From: Chitinivibrionales bacterium
Lineage (GTDB): Bacteria > Fibrobacterota > Chitinivibrionia > Chitinivibrionales > WJKA01
DNA length: 32,402 nucleotides
Reading direction: 5' to 3'
NCBI GenBank assembly: GCA_014728215.1
Contig: WJLZ01000198.1
Location: forward strand, 1-32,402
The notes beneath the pieces were generated by a model. It ran no database searches. It was not told the DNA's origin and was given only the letters and a program-made list of their open reading frames with translations. Position 1 is the stretch's first letter. Each line of letters starts with the position of its first letter. This document shows positions 1-8,048 of the stretch, in pieces. Both the position numbers and the translations under genes were made by a program.

Positions 1-340
<340 letters not shown>

Positions 341-404
341 CTTTTTTTTATTTACATCTCGTCGATTATGTGCTTCACAAGCAAAACTAATGTCAAATAC
401 AAAA

Positions 405-524
<120 letters not shown>

Positions 525-530
525 TAAATC

Positions 531-562
531 AGCCCCGTATCTCCGGATATGGGGCTTTTTTA
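531..562 (+). terminator. Rho-independent terminator of the rRNA operon
   Basis: AGCCCCGTAT at 531-540 pairs with ATATGGGGCT at 547-556 (one G-U pair), with a CTCCGG loop, followed by a T-rich run TTTTTTATTT. It ends the rRNA transcript. The converging gene at 560-1015 has its stop codon inside the T run, so the hairpin may serve both directions, although only the plus strand has the T tract. Confidence 0.9.
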
Positions 563-1015
563 TTTCATGGTTTCAAGCTCTGATATCGTCTTCTTTAACT
601 TCTTCAGCTCCTTCACCAGTTCAATATTCTCATCCTCACGCTCGGCACAGCGATATTTGGTTGTGCCAAGTTCATAAAGAACAGCCGCAAGCTCCAATCG
701 TGACAGCAGAAGCTCCGTTGGCTGACCATTCATCTGTTCTTCTACTTCATCGATTATCCGATCAGCTTCCATGGTCTCCAGAGAACTGATATTCTTCTCA
801 TGTGAGTGACTGCGCAAATTACGAACACGAATAATAAGACTGTTGAGCTTGCGTTCCCTTTTCGATGAATCAGGCTGATCTTCAACAACCACATCGACAA
901 TTAATTTCTTAGGGGAAGACGATTGCTGGGGTTCGGGAGGAGGCGTACAATCCGCAACAAGCGGTAAAATTGACAGAACAAACAGGGGAAAGACGTTTTG
1001 TTTCAGAGGTATCAT
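560..1015 (-). CDS. Small putative lipoprotein with C-terminal coiled coil
   Basis: The product is 151 residues and I do not recognise a family. The N-terminus has a basic start, a hydrophobic stretch (about residues 8-20) and a cysteine at 23 in VADC, followed by a proline-rich stretch. This resembles a lipoprotein signal, but aspartate just before the cysteine is unusual, so lipidation is uncertain. Residues 110-151 are charged and heptad-like (ERE, ELVKELKKLKK), suggesting a coiled coil. The middle is charged and low in hydrophobics. It stands alone, converging on the rRNA operon and diverging from the cyclic-di-GMP gene. No clear ribosome binding site precedes the ATG. It is probably a real envelope protein, because the frame is open for its full length with a plausible export signal. 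Confidence 0.6.
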   Translation of the reverse strand: MIPLKQNVFPLFVLSILPLVADCTPPPEPQQSSSPKKLIVDVVVEDQPDSSKRERKLNSLIIRVRNLRSHSHEKNISSLETMEADRIIDEVEEQMNGQPTELLLSRLELAAVLYELGTTKYRCAEREDENIELVKELKKLKKTISELETMK

Positions 1016-1112
1016 AGGGTAAAAATCAGTTTAGGAAAATAGTAATTATGGCCATGGTGTATCATGAAACGCCGGCAAAAATATACGACAAATACATATA
1101 AATAACAATTCT

Positions 1113-1142
1113 TTGACTTTTTCTATTAATAATAGGTACAAT
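1113..1142 (+). promoter_or_regulatory. Candidate sigma-70-type promoter for the cyclic-di-GMP gene
   Basis: TTGACT (1113-1118), an 18-bp spacer and TACAAT (1137-1142) would start transcription near 1149, giving a leader of about 65 nt. A second possible pair, TTGTCA (1184-1189) and TATATA (1207-1212) with 17 bp between, would start at or after the ATG and is less likely. The region is AT-rich, so chance matches are possible. Confidence 0.4.
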
Positions 1143-1166
1143 TACAATATTGTGTTTTAAAAGTGT

Positions 1167-1182
1167 ATCATTTTAAAATGAT
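1167..1182. promoter_or_regulatory. 16-bp perfect palindrome in the cyclic-di-GMP gene leader
   Basis: ATCATTTTAAAATGAT is its own reverse complement. It lies between the candidate promoter at 1113-1142 and the ATG at 1215. This is a plausible site for a dimeric regulator, but it contains only two G/C pairs in AT-rich DNA and could be chance. Confidence 0.35.
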
Positions 1183-1214
1183 TTTGTCAGCATCTTTCTG
1201 CTCTGCTATATAAT

Positions 1215-2870
1215 ATGAAAGCATCATTGCCCGACCAGATAATCAGTGTTCTTCTGATCGAAGAAAATGAAATCCAGAGGAAACTGATTACCGATATGCT
1301 TGCCACAATTCCCGATATCCATTTTGCTGTCACATGTAAAGATAAGCTCGATGGTGCTCTCAATTATCTTGTCGATCATTCCTCCGATGTAATTCTTATG
1401 GATCTTATTTCCACCAACAGTCGGGCATTCGATGCTTTCATTGAGGTGCACAGCAAAACTACCGATGTTCCGATTATCGTAGTGGCGTCGGATGATGATG
1501 AGAATATTGCGCTCAAGGCAATCCAGTGTGGGGCCCAGGATTATCTGGTACGGGGTAATTTTGATGCAGTGCTCATTGCGCGGTCAATTCGTTATGCAAT
1601 CGAACGTCAACGTATGCTTACCGAACTGAAATTCGCGCTCGCTTCGGAAAAAGTTCTTATGGAAGAACTTGACCGGAAAAACAAAGAGCTGGTTGAACTT
1701 TCTATTACCGATGGGCTTACCGGGTTGTATAATCATCGTTTTATTCAGGAACGATTCGATTTTGAATTCAAACGTGCGAAACGGTACGGAGCTCCACTCT
1801 CGTGCATGCTCATCGATATCGATCATTTTAAATCGGTCAATGATACCTATGGTCATCAATTCGGTGACCTGGTTCTCACCGAAATAGCCGATTTGATAAA
1901 AAAAGGTTCCCGTGAAGTTGATATTTGCGGTCGTTATGGTGGCGAAGAATTCATGGTTGTTGCAAGTGTTAATGCCGATGATGCCATGCTCTATGCAACC
2001 AAGTTACATAAATCCATTGATGAGTATGAGTTCACCAATGGAGAAAATTCCATTCATGTTACTGTCAGTATCGGAGTGGTGGATTATCATAATGAAGTCA
2101 AAACCAAGCAGGAACTGATTGATCGGGCCGATTCGGCGCTCTACTGGGCGAAACGGGACGGTCGTAACCTGATCAGGCTGTGGAAAAATGTTGAAGGTGA
2201 CGATGCCAAGGAGTCGCTGGACCAGCTGGGGATCAGTGGCCTTAAATCCGAATTCATGCGCCTTTCGCATGATATTCGGGCAACCTATATGGAATCAACC
2301 AATGCTCTGGTGCGGGCTATTGATGCTAAGGATCATTATACTCAGGAACATTCGAAAGGGGTTTCTTCATATGCAGTACAGGTTGCCAAAGCATTGCGAC
2401 TGCCCGAAAAGGAGACTGAAATCATAAAATATGCAGGGCTCCTTCATGATATCGGGAAAATTGGAATAAGCCACGAAATTCTTACCAAGAAAGAGCGCCT
2501 GAAATCTGAAGAGTTTGATATATTAAAAAAACACCCTGTTATCGGAGTCAGTATTCTCAAGGATGTAAAATTTCTGGAGAAGGAAATTCCGATCATTCTT
2601 CACCACCACGAACATTTTGACGGAAGAGGATATCCCCATGGATTGAAGGGGAGAGAAATTCCTCTGGGAGCCCGGATTCTGGCCGTTGTTGATGCCTGGG
2701 ATGCTATGACTACCGATCGCGAATATCGACGACGGCTTTCGACCGAGGAAGCAATTAATGAGCTGAAACGATTCAGCGGTACACAATTTGACAATGAAAT
2801 TGTTGATGCTTTTTTAGCCCTTTTTGAAAAGGGGTTTGATGGTTTTTCAAAGAAATGTTCGAAAAAATGA
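1215..2870 (+). CDS. REC-GGDEF-HD-GYP cyclic-di-GMP synthesis/hydrolysis protein
   Basis: A 551-residue cytoplasmic signalling protein with three domains. Residues about 10-125 are a response-regulator receiver with a phospho-acceptor aspartate near 62 (VILMDL). Residues about 165-325 are a GGDEF diguanylate cyclase with GGEEF near 242 and a product-inhibition site REVD exactly five residues before it. Residues about 355-540 are an HD-GYP phosphodiesterase with HDIGK near 410 and HHHEHFDGRGYP ending near 472. By their motifs both catalytic domains look intact, so the protein could both make and degrade cyclic-di-GMP. In the receiver the usual Thr/Ser is Ala (VVAS) and the usual Lys is Arg (YLVRG), so phosphorylation control may be altered. 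No Shine-Dalgarno precedes the ATG, which was chosen because the receiver fold begins directly after it. A STAS gene follows by 31 bp. Confidence 0.95.
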   Translation: MKASLPDQIISVLLIEENEIQRKLITDMLATIPDIHFAVTCKDKLDGALNYLVDHSSDVILMDLISTNSRAFDAFIEVHSKTTDVPIIVVASDDDENIALKAIQCGAQDYLVRGNFDAVLIARSIRYAIERQRMLTELKFALASEKVLMEELDRKNKELVELSITDGLTGLYNHRFIQERFDFEFKRAKRYGAPLSCMLIDIDHFKSVNDTYGHQFGDLVLTEIADLIKKGSREVDICGRYGGEEFMVVASVNADDAMLYATKLHKSIDEYEFTNGENSIHVTVSIGVVDYHNEVKTKQELIDRADSALYWAKRDGRNLIRLWKNVEGDDAKESLDQLGISGLKSEFMRLSHDIRATYMESTNALVRAIDAKDHYTQEHSKGVSSYAVQVAKALRLPEKETEIIKYAGLLHDIGKIGISHEILTKKERLKSEEFDILKKHPVIGVSILKDVKFLEKEIPIILHHHEHFDGRGYPHGLKGREIPLGARILAVVDAWDAMTTDREYRRRLSTEEAINELKRFSGTQFDNEIVDAFLALFEKGFDGFSKKCSKK

Positions 2871-2901
2871 CCGACACGTATCTCCAGAAGCGAGTGGACG
2901 G

Positions 2902-3243
2902 ATGAAAATAAAAATTCAGGAAGAAAATGGTCTGGTAATCACTTCCATTGACGGATCAATATTACAGGAACATGTTCCGCTCTTTCGAATGCGGCTTCTG
3001 GAACTAATCGAACAAGGAAAAACAAAAATCATTTTGAATATGGGTGAAGCTACCTATTTGAGTAGTATCGGACTGGCCGCTCTGGTAACTGTTAAAGGGC
3101 GGGCCGAAGAGGGTGGGGGGGATCTAGTGCTGGTGCAAACCAACTATTTAATCGCAAATTTACTGAAAATCACCAACCTTCATAAAAAAATAAAAGTCTT
3201 TGAAACCCTGGATACTGCACGGACCTACTTTATTTCCGATTGA
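2902..3243 (+). CDS. STAS-domain protein (anti-sigma factor antagonist-like)
   Basis: 113 residues forming a single STAS domain of the SpoIIAA/RsbV type. In that family a small protein binds an anti-sigma or HPt/kinase partner and is switched by serine phosphorylation. The phosphorylation loop reads YLSSIGLAAL, with serines at about 54-55 of this start. I chose the ATG at 2902 because the domain begins there with MKIKIQ; the frame is open further upstream to 2824, but that would overlap the previous gene and add 26 residues with no domain content. It probably shares a transcript with the REC-GGDEF-HD-GYP gene (31-bp gap), so it may carry output from that sensor. It ends 8 bp from the converging dnaA stop. 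Its partner kinase or phosphatase is not in the window. Confidence 0.85.
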   Translation: MKIKIQEENGLVITSIDGSILQEHVPLFRMRLLELIEQGKTKIILNMGEATYLSSIGLAALVTVKGRAEEGGGDLVLVQTNYLIANLLKITNLHKKIKVFETLDTARTYFISD

Positions 3244-3250
3244 ATGTTCG

Positions 3251-4648
3251 TCAGGCGACAGCTCTGATCTGTTCTTCGATTTGTTCTACCCGCTCTGCAA
3301 TTTCATTATCTGTTGCTAAGAGCTTTTCTATCTTTTTACAGGCATGAATTACTGTCGAATAGTCTCTTCCACTAAAGGCAAAGCCGATCGATCGCAATGA
3401 CTGTCGAGTCCATTTTTTGCATAAAAACATGGCAATATACCGGGGAAGGGACACTTCTCTTTTGCGCGAGTGCGCGGTAAGCTGATTGAGACTGCATTTG
3501 AATTCTTCAGAAACCTTCTGCTGGATCATCTGAATGGATACCGGTTCGCTCTTTTGTGAAAAAATATCCCCACATATTTCCTTTGTGATATCCAGGGTAA
3601 TATCGCGACCGGTAAATGACGATGATGCAAGAAGCTTTATGAGAATTCCTTCAAGCTCCCGTACGTTGGAAGTAACATGGTTGGCAATGTATTCGATAAC
3701 ATCGTTGGGAATCGACATACCGTCGATTTCGGCTTTTTTTCTGAGGATCGCCATTCGTGTTTCAAAATTCGGTGGCTGAATATCCGATATCAGTCCTCCC
3801 AGAAATCGGTTAATGATGTGTTTCATCATATCCGGAATTTTGTCCGGAGGGCGATCTGAAGAAAGGACTATTTGCTTGTTTTCCAAAAGTAATTTGTTGA
3901 ATATGCGAAAAAATTCCTTTTGGGTGCCGTGTTTGCCGCTGAAAAACTGGATATCATCGATAAGAAGCAGGTCGATATCTCTGAAACGCTTATAAAAAGA
4001 GGTAGAATCACGTTTTTCAATAACATAACTTATATATTTGGACGTGAATTCTTCGCTGGTAAGATAAATAACTTTATCTGCGGTACATTCTTTTTGAGCA
4101 AAATGACCGATTGCCTGAAGCAGATGGGTTTTACCCAGACCCGTGCTTCCGTAGATAATGAGGGGGTTGAACGTGGTTTTACCCGGAGCTTCGGCAACAG
4201 CCAGGGATGCTGCATGGGCCATACGATTGCTGTCGCCGACAACAAACTTATCAAACGTGTAGTTGGGGTGAAAGAGGCCGCTTTTTTCCACGGTGCGGGG
4301 AATAGCTTTTTCTTTGGTTGTTTTTATCGTATTTGAAATCGGCTCAATTATTTTCCAGTCCTTTTCGATCGGCTCAAACTGCAGGGTAGTGCATGGAATG
4401 TCATTTTTATTGAGTGTCTCTGCAATGATTTCACCGAAATGTTCTTCGATAAAATCGGCAAAAAATCGATTGGGAACCTGAATGGTGACAAAACCCCCGG
4501 AGGAAGTAGTCATCGATATGGTTCTGAACCATGTTTCGAAACTTGAGGATCCGATTTTTTCTTCAATTTGGCGCAAACAGCGTTCCCAGGGAGTAAGGGA
4601 ATGCGATTCTGAAAGGTTATTTGTTAACATGTTATCCACATTCTCCAT
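3251..4648 (-). CDS. dnaA: Chromosomal replication initiator DnaA
   Basis: 465 residues, normal length. Domain I (about 18-90) has the usual WxxxLxxIE and SFETWF features. The AAA+ domain carries Walker A GSTGLGKT (about 166-173), Walker B LLLIDDIQFF (about 226-235) and sensor LSSDRPP, then INRFLGGLISDIQPP with the conserved arginine. The C-terminal DNA-binding domain contains the signature region SGRDYSTVIHACKKI, close to the family GGRDHSTV.HA pattern. It binds DnaA boxes and opens oriC. A perfect box TTATCCACA lies inside its first codons (4632-4640) and a cluster lies upstream, fitting autoregulation and an adjacent origin. It appears monocistronic: no dnaN or other replication gene is next to it. 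The ATG is placed so that domain I starts at the usual distance. Confidence 0.98.
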   Translation of the reverse strand: MENVDNMLTNNLSESHSLTPWERCLRQIEEKIGSSSFETWFRTISMTTSSGGFVTIQVPNRFFADFIEEHFGEIIAETLNKNDIPCTTLQFEPIEKDWKIIEPISNTIKTTKEKAIPRTVEKSGLFHPNYTFDKFVVGDSNRMAHAASLAVAEAPGKTTFNPLIIYGSTGLGKTHLLQAIGHFAQKECTADKVIYLTSEEFTSKYISYVIEKRDSTSFYKRFRDIDLLLIDDIQFFSGKHGTQKEFFRIFNKLLLENKQIVLSSDRPPDKIPDMMKHIINRFLGGLISDIQPPNFETRMAILRKKAEIDGMSIPNDVIEYIANHVTSNVRELEGILIKLLASSSFTGRDITLDITKEICGDIFSQKSEPVSIQMIQQKVSEEFKCSLNQLTAHSRKREVSLPRYIAMFLCKKWTRQSLRSIGFAFSGRDYSTVIHACKKIEKLLATDNEIAERVEQIEEQIRAVA

Positions 4649-4935
4649 GCTTTACAGAAAGGACAGACTTAACAGTACGGCAAAAAATTAACACAATGGC
4701 AAAAATGTTGTGCTAATATTTTGTAACTCAGTGAAATATAATGAGATATGGTTTTGATGTAAGGCGTTACTTTATTTGAAATTGAAGTTATCAACTTTTT
4801 ATTCACACTCTCTCAACTATTTATCAACAATAAGTTGTCAACATTAAAATATCAAATACTGAACACTGAATATAATATTATCCTAATCAATGTCAAAGAA
4901 AAAAAATATATTTTTTTAAAAATTTTTTATACCAG
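4632..4935. other. Candidate replication origin (oriC): DnaA-box cluster plus AT-rich unwinding element
   Basis: The 511-bp gap upstream of dnaA holds no convincing gene. Box-like nonamers on the plus strand are TTATCCACA (4632-4640, perfect), TTATCAACT (4788-4796), TTATTCACA (4799-4807, fits TTATNCACA), TTATCAACA (4821-4829) and TTGTCAACA (4835-4843). The first four steps of the main cluster start 11, 22 and 14 bp apart, the first two being close to one and two helical turns. About 50 bp further, 4896-4932 is almost pure A/T in long A and T runs, a good candidate for the duplex-unwinding element. A perfect box, near-consensus boxes, an AT tract and an adjacent dnaA gene together are typical of bacterial origins. 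The exact boundaries are not defined. Confidence 0.7.
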
Positions 4936-5090
4936 AAAATATGAACAAAACAAGCCGGTTTTTTCTTCTCCTTTCTCCAGAAAACCGACTGACAAAGGTA
5001 TTCTTTACCATGAGATTATCACGTTCGGGGATGATCCTTTTTATGGAGTATTCGATAAATAAAACCTGAAGAAAAAGTTAACGAAAAAGC

Positions 5091-5118
5091 TAAAGAAAAA
5101 CTTTCAGTTTACCGAAAT
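5091..5118 (+). promoter_or_regulatory. Candidate sigma-28 (FliA-type) promoter of the DUF5610-like gene
   Basis: TAAAG (5091-5095), 15 bp, then ACCGAAAT (5111-5118), compared with the FliA consensus TAAA-N15-GCCGATAA. The spacing is identical to the stronger site before fliD and to the site before the flgM-like gene. Transcription would begin near 5125, about 35 nt before the ATG. Confidence 0.5.
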
Positions 5119-5159
5119 GATAGGTAGAGCATCGAAAACAATTTTTCAAGGAGGAATAC

Positions 5160-5861
5160 ATGGCCCTATCTTCGATTGTCACCTCCGGAGTTGGAATCAA
5201 CACTCCCTTTCCATCACGCCGCCAAAATCCCATAAAGCAACCATCATCAGCCCTTCACCAACACGCGCCATCGTCACAACGGACGCAACCGAAGACATAT
5301 CGAAATGCATCTTTGACAAAAGAGTATTACTCTTCTAAATCATTATCCATGGAATTTCAGAGCAAAGACGGTGATACGGTTACCCTGGATATGCAGCATG
5401 TAGAGTACCAGAAAAGCATGATTACTGTAAACGGCGGTTCTATGAGCGATGCAGACTGGGAACGTATTGTTGAAAACCTTAAAGATGAATTTAGTCAACT
5501 ACAAAAAGAATTGATTGATTCCTTTATCGGCAGTGTGGAAGGTGAAACCGGTAAAGTGAACAAATCGGAAGAACCGGAGATTGCGGATGTTCCCGAATTC
5601 TGGAATGCGGAAAATACATCCCAACGTATTGTCGATTTTTCTCTCTCCTTTATTGAAATGTATGAAGGTTCCGATCAGGAATATCTTGATCTTATGAAAG
5701 GGGCAATTGAGGAGGGATTCAGTCAGGCGCGGGAAATGATCGGTGAAGTGCCCGGGGCTGTTGAAAATCTTACCAATGAGACATACAACCTTACCATGGA
5801 CAAGCTCGCTGCCTGGGCTGAAGAACGAGGGTTGGAATTTGACATTGAACAGGCAGTATAG
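5160..5861 (+). CDS. DUF5610-like protein, probably flagellum-associated
   Basis: 233 residues with no signal peptide or membrane segment. Residues 1-70 are rich in Ser, Pro, Gln and Thr and look disordered. Residues about 150-225 resemble the DUF5610 domain: TSQRIVDFSLSFIEMY, GAIEEGFSQAREMIG and a final ETYNLTMDKL helix, which match my memory of that family's pattern. The function of the family is unknown. The start is secure: AAGGAGG at 5148-5154 sits at ideal distance from the ATG. A sigma-28-like promoter lies just upstream, which suggests it is expressed with late flagellar genes. The gene is monocistronic and is followed by a weak terminator. Confidence 0.75.
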   Translation: MALSSIVTSGVGINTPFPSRRQNPIKQPSSALHQHAPSSQRTQPKTYRNASLTKEYYSSKSLSMEFQSKDGDTVTLDMQHVEYQKSMITVNGGSMSDADWERIVENLKDEFSQLQKELIDSFIGSVEGETGKVNKSEEPEIADVPEFWNAENTSQRIVDFSLSFIEMYEGSDQEYLDLMKGAIEEGFSQAREMIGEVPGAVENLTNETYNLTMDKLAAWAEERGLEFDIEQAV

Positions 5862-5896
5862 GCATAAAAAAATCTTGTGATATTCCTTTTTGTATA

Positions 5897-5922
5897 ATGC
5901 ATGTAATCCTTATAACATGCAT
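5897..5922. repeat. 8-bp inverted repeat downstream of the DUF5610-like gene
   Basis: ATGCATGT (5897-5904) pairs with ACATGCAT (5915-5922) around a 10-nt loop. There is no T run on the plus side, so it is not a classical terminator. It could stabilise the 3' end of the transcript. Each arm is itself partly palindromic. Confidence 0.4.
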
Positions 5923-5941
5923 CAATAAACCACTCGCATTT

Positions 5942-5962
5942 ATCCCTTAGATGGGATTTTTT
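5942..5962 (+). terminator. Weak Rho-independent terminator after the DUF5610-like gene
   Basis: ATCCC (5942-5946) pairs with GGGAT (5953-5957) and is followed directly by six T residues. The stem is short (5 bp), so efficiency is uncertain. It sits just before the converging barrel-protein gene. Confidence 0.5.
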
Positions 5963-5969
5963 GATTTCT

Positions 5970-6998
5970 TTATGATGTTGTGTCGGGACTCGAATCGGCA
6001 AATTCGTATCCAAACCAGAATCTCACAAAAATGTGGCCCGGATTGGTAATGCTGATCCCCATATCGAGCCCGCCAAAATAAGGGGAGTAATCGGTTTTTC
6101 GAAGTTCAAGTCCGAGATGAATACAATTTCCATTCACTGAACTTTTATCATACAAATCGCTGAGGGGACCGAAATTTTCAAGATCGCTGCTCATGCCCAC
6201 AAGCGTTCCGAGAATTTCGAGTGTTCGTATTGAAACCATCGTTTTGAAAACCTGGTAATCGCCCGATTGCTGGTTCCAGAGGCCCAGGGAGGAATTTGCC
6301 GTAAAACTGAAGCTGGTCATGGCCCTGATAAAATCGTCATTAAAAGAAAAATGCATCCCCAGCTTTCCATCATGGTACCATCTGCTCTGAACATTGATAA
6401 TGCCGGTTGCCATATAACTGATCGAAAATCCGGTCATATTGAAAAAAAGTGGGGAAATCACCCCACCACCGATACTCCAGATAAAACTCCGTTGTGAGCG
6501 TTGCAGATCACGGGGTTCTTCAAATCCGAAAGCGGTCAGGCCACCAACGCTCCCAAGATAGGGCAGATTGCCGGCGATGCCGAACTGAAGGCTTGGGCGA
6601 TCAAAAGAGAAGCTTCCACTTGTCGAAACCCCTCTGCCATCAATCGTCGTATTTGTTTGTGATGTTTTTTCGTAGAGGCCGGTTCCCAGAATGCCCACAC
6701 CACATTTGAAATATTCGGTTATCGGGAATAACGCCCGGGCTGATGCAATCACATATTTCCCGGCAAGAGGGGCAACATTCGAGGTCAATATTGTTCTGGT
6801 TTCGATTTTACTTAAAAGTGCAGGATTCGCCCACCAGTTACCGGGAGAAAGAATGTTTTCGAGATAGAGGGTGCGCTGAAAAAAAAGATAACGATTCGCA
6901 ATTTCATCATCAGTAGCAGCATCACTGATCGATGGTTGCACAATTGAAACCAGAGTACATATCAGTATGGCGGCCGATCTTTGGATATGGCGTATCAT
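5970..6998 (-). CDS. Putative outer-membrane beta-barrel protein
   Basis: 342 residues with a signal peptide: basic start MIRHIQR, hydrophobic AAILICTLVSIV, and likely cleavage near ISDA-A at about 27. The mature part is rich in Gly, Ser, Thr and aromatic residues arranged in alternating patterns typical of amphipathic strands. It ends with a strand-like run (HIFVRFWFGYEF) followed by a short polar tail. I cannot assign a specific family; a PorV/PorQ- or FadL-like barrel is possible. Its ATG shares one base with the stop codon of the upstream MCE gene (TGATG), so the two are co-translated. This suggests that the barrel and the MCE protein work in the same envelope transport step, though that is inference. 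Confidence 0.65.
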   Translation of the reverse strand: MIRHIQRSAAILICTLVSIVQPSISDAATDDEIANRYLFFQRTLYLENILSPGNWWANPALLSKIETRTILTSNVAPLAGKYVIASARALFPITEYFKCGVGILGTGLYEKTSQTNTTIDGRGVSTSGSFSFDRPSLQFGIAGNLPYLGSVGGLTAFGFEEPRDLQRSQRSFIWSIGGGVISPLFFNMTGFSISYMATGIINVQSRWYHDGKLGMHFSFNDDFIRAMTSFSFTANSSLGLWNQQSGDYQVFKTMVSIRTLEILGTLVGMSSDLENFGPLSDLYDKSSVNGNCIHLGLELRKTDYSPYFGGLDMGISITNPGHIFVRFWFGYEFADSSPDTTS

Positions 6999-7885
6999 CA
7001 GAAAACAATTTCAATCCGAAGTGGAATGCCGTATTTTTCGATTTCTTTAATCGTTTTTCGGAGCAGGTTAATCTGAGTATTGATTTGCTCTATCTGCCTG
7101 GCCCATACTGTTTTATCCTTTTCCTGCACAAGCTCGAGCGCGGAGGATACCGTATTCATCAGTTCTCCGATTTCAACGAGAGCCAGAGCGGCTTCATTGA
7201 TAAATTTTTCCAGCATCGTACTGTATCCATCGGCAACAGAATTAACTTCGCGGGTAAATATGGAAGTCTTAACCGCGATCCGGTCGATTTCTTTTAATTG
7301 ACGGCTGAGTTGGCTGTCGAGTTCAGGGAGTTTCAGGAGAAGAAAATGAGTTAGACTGTCGATATCGCTCACCAGCGTGTTGAATTTTTCTGCAAAAGGA
7401 GCATCATCGCCACCCTTGCCTTCCAGAAACAAGGTAGAGAGCTCCTGGTATTTATGAATTTCTTCCTTAAGCCGCCAGGCCAAACCAACAGCTTCGGAAA
7501 TTCCGGGAACAAATTTTCCCTGAAGCGTATCGGAGGCCGGGATGGAAGAGAAGCTTTTTCCTCCGGGAGTAATGGAAATCACCCGATCGCCCATCAGGCC
7601 CTTATCAATAGTAACAATCGAATAATTTTTATAGATAGTGAGCTTTTTATCGAGCATTATTTCTACACAGACCCCTCGGGGGTGAGACTGGACCGATTTG
7701 ATTTTACCGACTGTTGCACCGTGAACATTTACGGGATCTTCAATTCGGAGGTTGCCTATGCGGGGAAACAGAATTACCCGGACTTCTGAAGGAAAATAGG
7801 AAGTTTTAATCACGTAGGAGCCGACTACAACAAGAAACAGGGCAAGAATGGCACAAATTATATATCCCAGCCGACGGTCATCCAT
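6998..7885 (-). CDS. MCE-domain (MlaD-like) lipid-transport protein
   Basis: 295 residues from the ATG at 7885. A single membrane anchor (about residues 8-27, YIICAILALFLVVVGSYVI) is followed by one MCE domain (about 35-115) with LFPRIGNLRIEDPVNVHGATVGKI and GLMGDRVISITPG. The C-terminal half (about 150-295) is alpha-helical and coiled-coil-like. MCE proteins form periplasmic hexamers that carry phospholipids or other lipids between membranes. The frame can also start at TTG 7891, two codons earlier; I prefer the ATG. The usual MlaE permease and MlaF ATPase genes are absent next to it, and a barrel-like gene follows with a one-base overlap. Confidence 0.88.
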   Translation of the reverse strand: MDDRRLGYIICAILALFLVVVGSYVIKTSYFPSEVRVILFPRIGNLRIEDPVNVHGATVGKIKSVQSHPRGVCVEIMLDKKLTIYKNYSIVTIDKGLMGDRVISITPGGKSFSSIPASDTLQGKFVPGISEAVGLAWRLKEEIHKYQELSTLFLEGKGGDDAPFAEKFNTLVSDIDSLTHFLLLKLPELDSQLSRQLKEIDRIAVKTSIFTREVNSVADGYSTMLEKFINEAALALVEIGELMNTVSSALELVQEKDKTVWARQIEQINTQINLLRKTIKEIEKYGIPLRIEIVF

Positions 7886-7958
7886 GGTCAAAAGATAGGT
7901 GATTTTTCCAGATAAATCAAGGAATTACCATTATAGAGGCAATTAAAATAAAAGAGTA

Positions 7959-7986
7959 TAAAGATTTTCAATGAAGGTGCCGATAG
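7959..7986 (+). promoter_or_regulatory. Sigma-28 (FliA-type) promoter of fliD
   Basis: TAAAG (7959-7963), 15 bp, then GCCGATAG (7979-7986). The -10 element matches seven of eight bases of GCCGATAA and the -35 TAAAGATT is close to TAAAGTTT. Spacing is 16 bp between TAAA and the -10, within the known range for FliA/SigD. The leader to the fliD ATG would be about 55 nt. Confidence 0.75.
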
Positions 7987-8048
7987 ATATATATAGATAT
8001 TCATGAGAACGAGAAAAAAAGCATATTCTCAAAATTAAGGGGAGCCCT

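Noticed and set aside
1184-1214. TTGTCA-N17-TATATA as the promoter of the cyclic-di-GMP gene
   Set aside because: Transcription would begin at or after the ATG, making the message leaderless or truncated; the pair at 1113-1142 fits better.
2824-2901. Longer start for the STAS protein at 2824
   Set aside because: It overlaps the end of the previous gene and adds 26 residues without domain content.
4835-5062. 75-codon plus-strand open frame upstream of the DUF5610-like gene
   Set aside because: It runs through the AT-rich origin candidate, has no ribosome binding site, and its composition is biased by the A/T tract.
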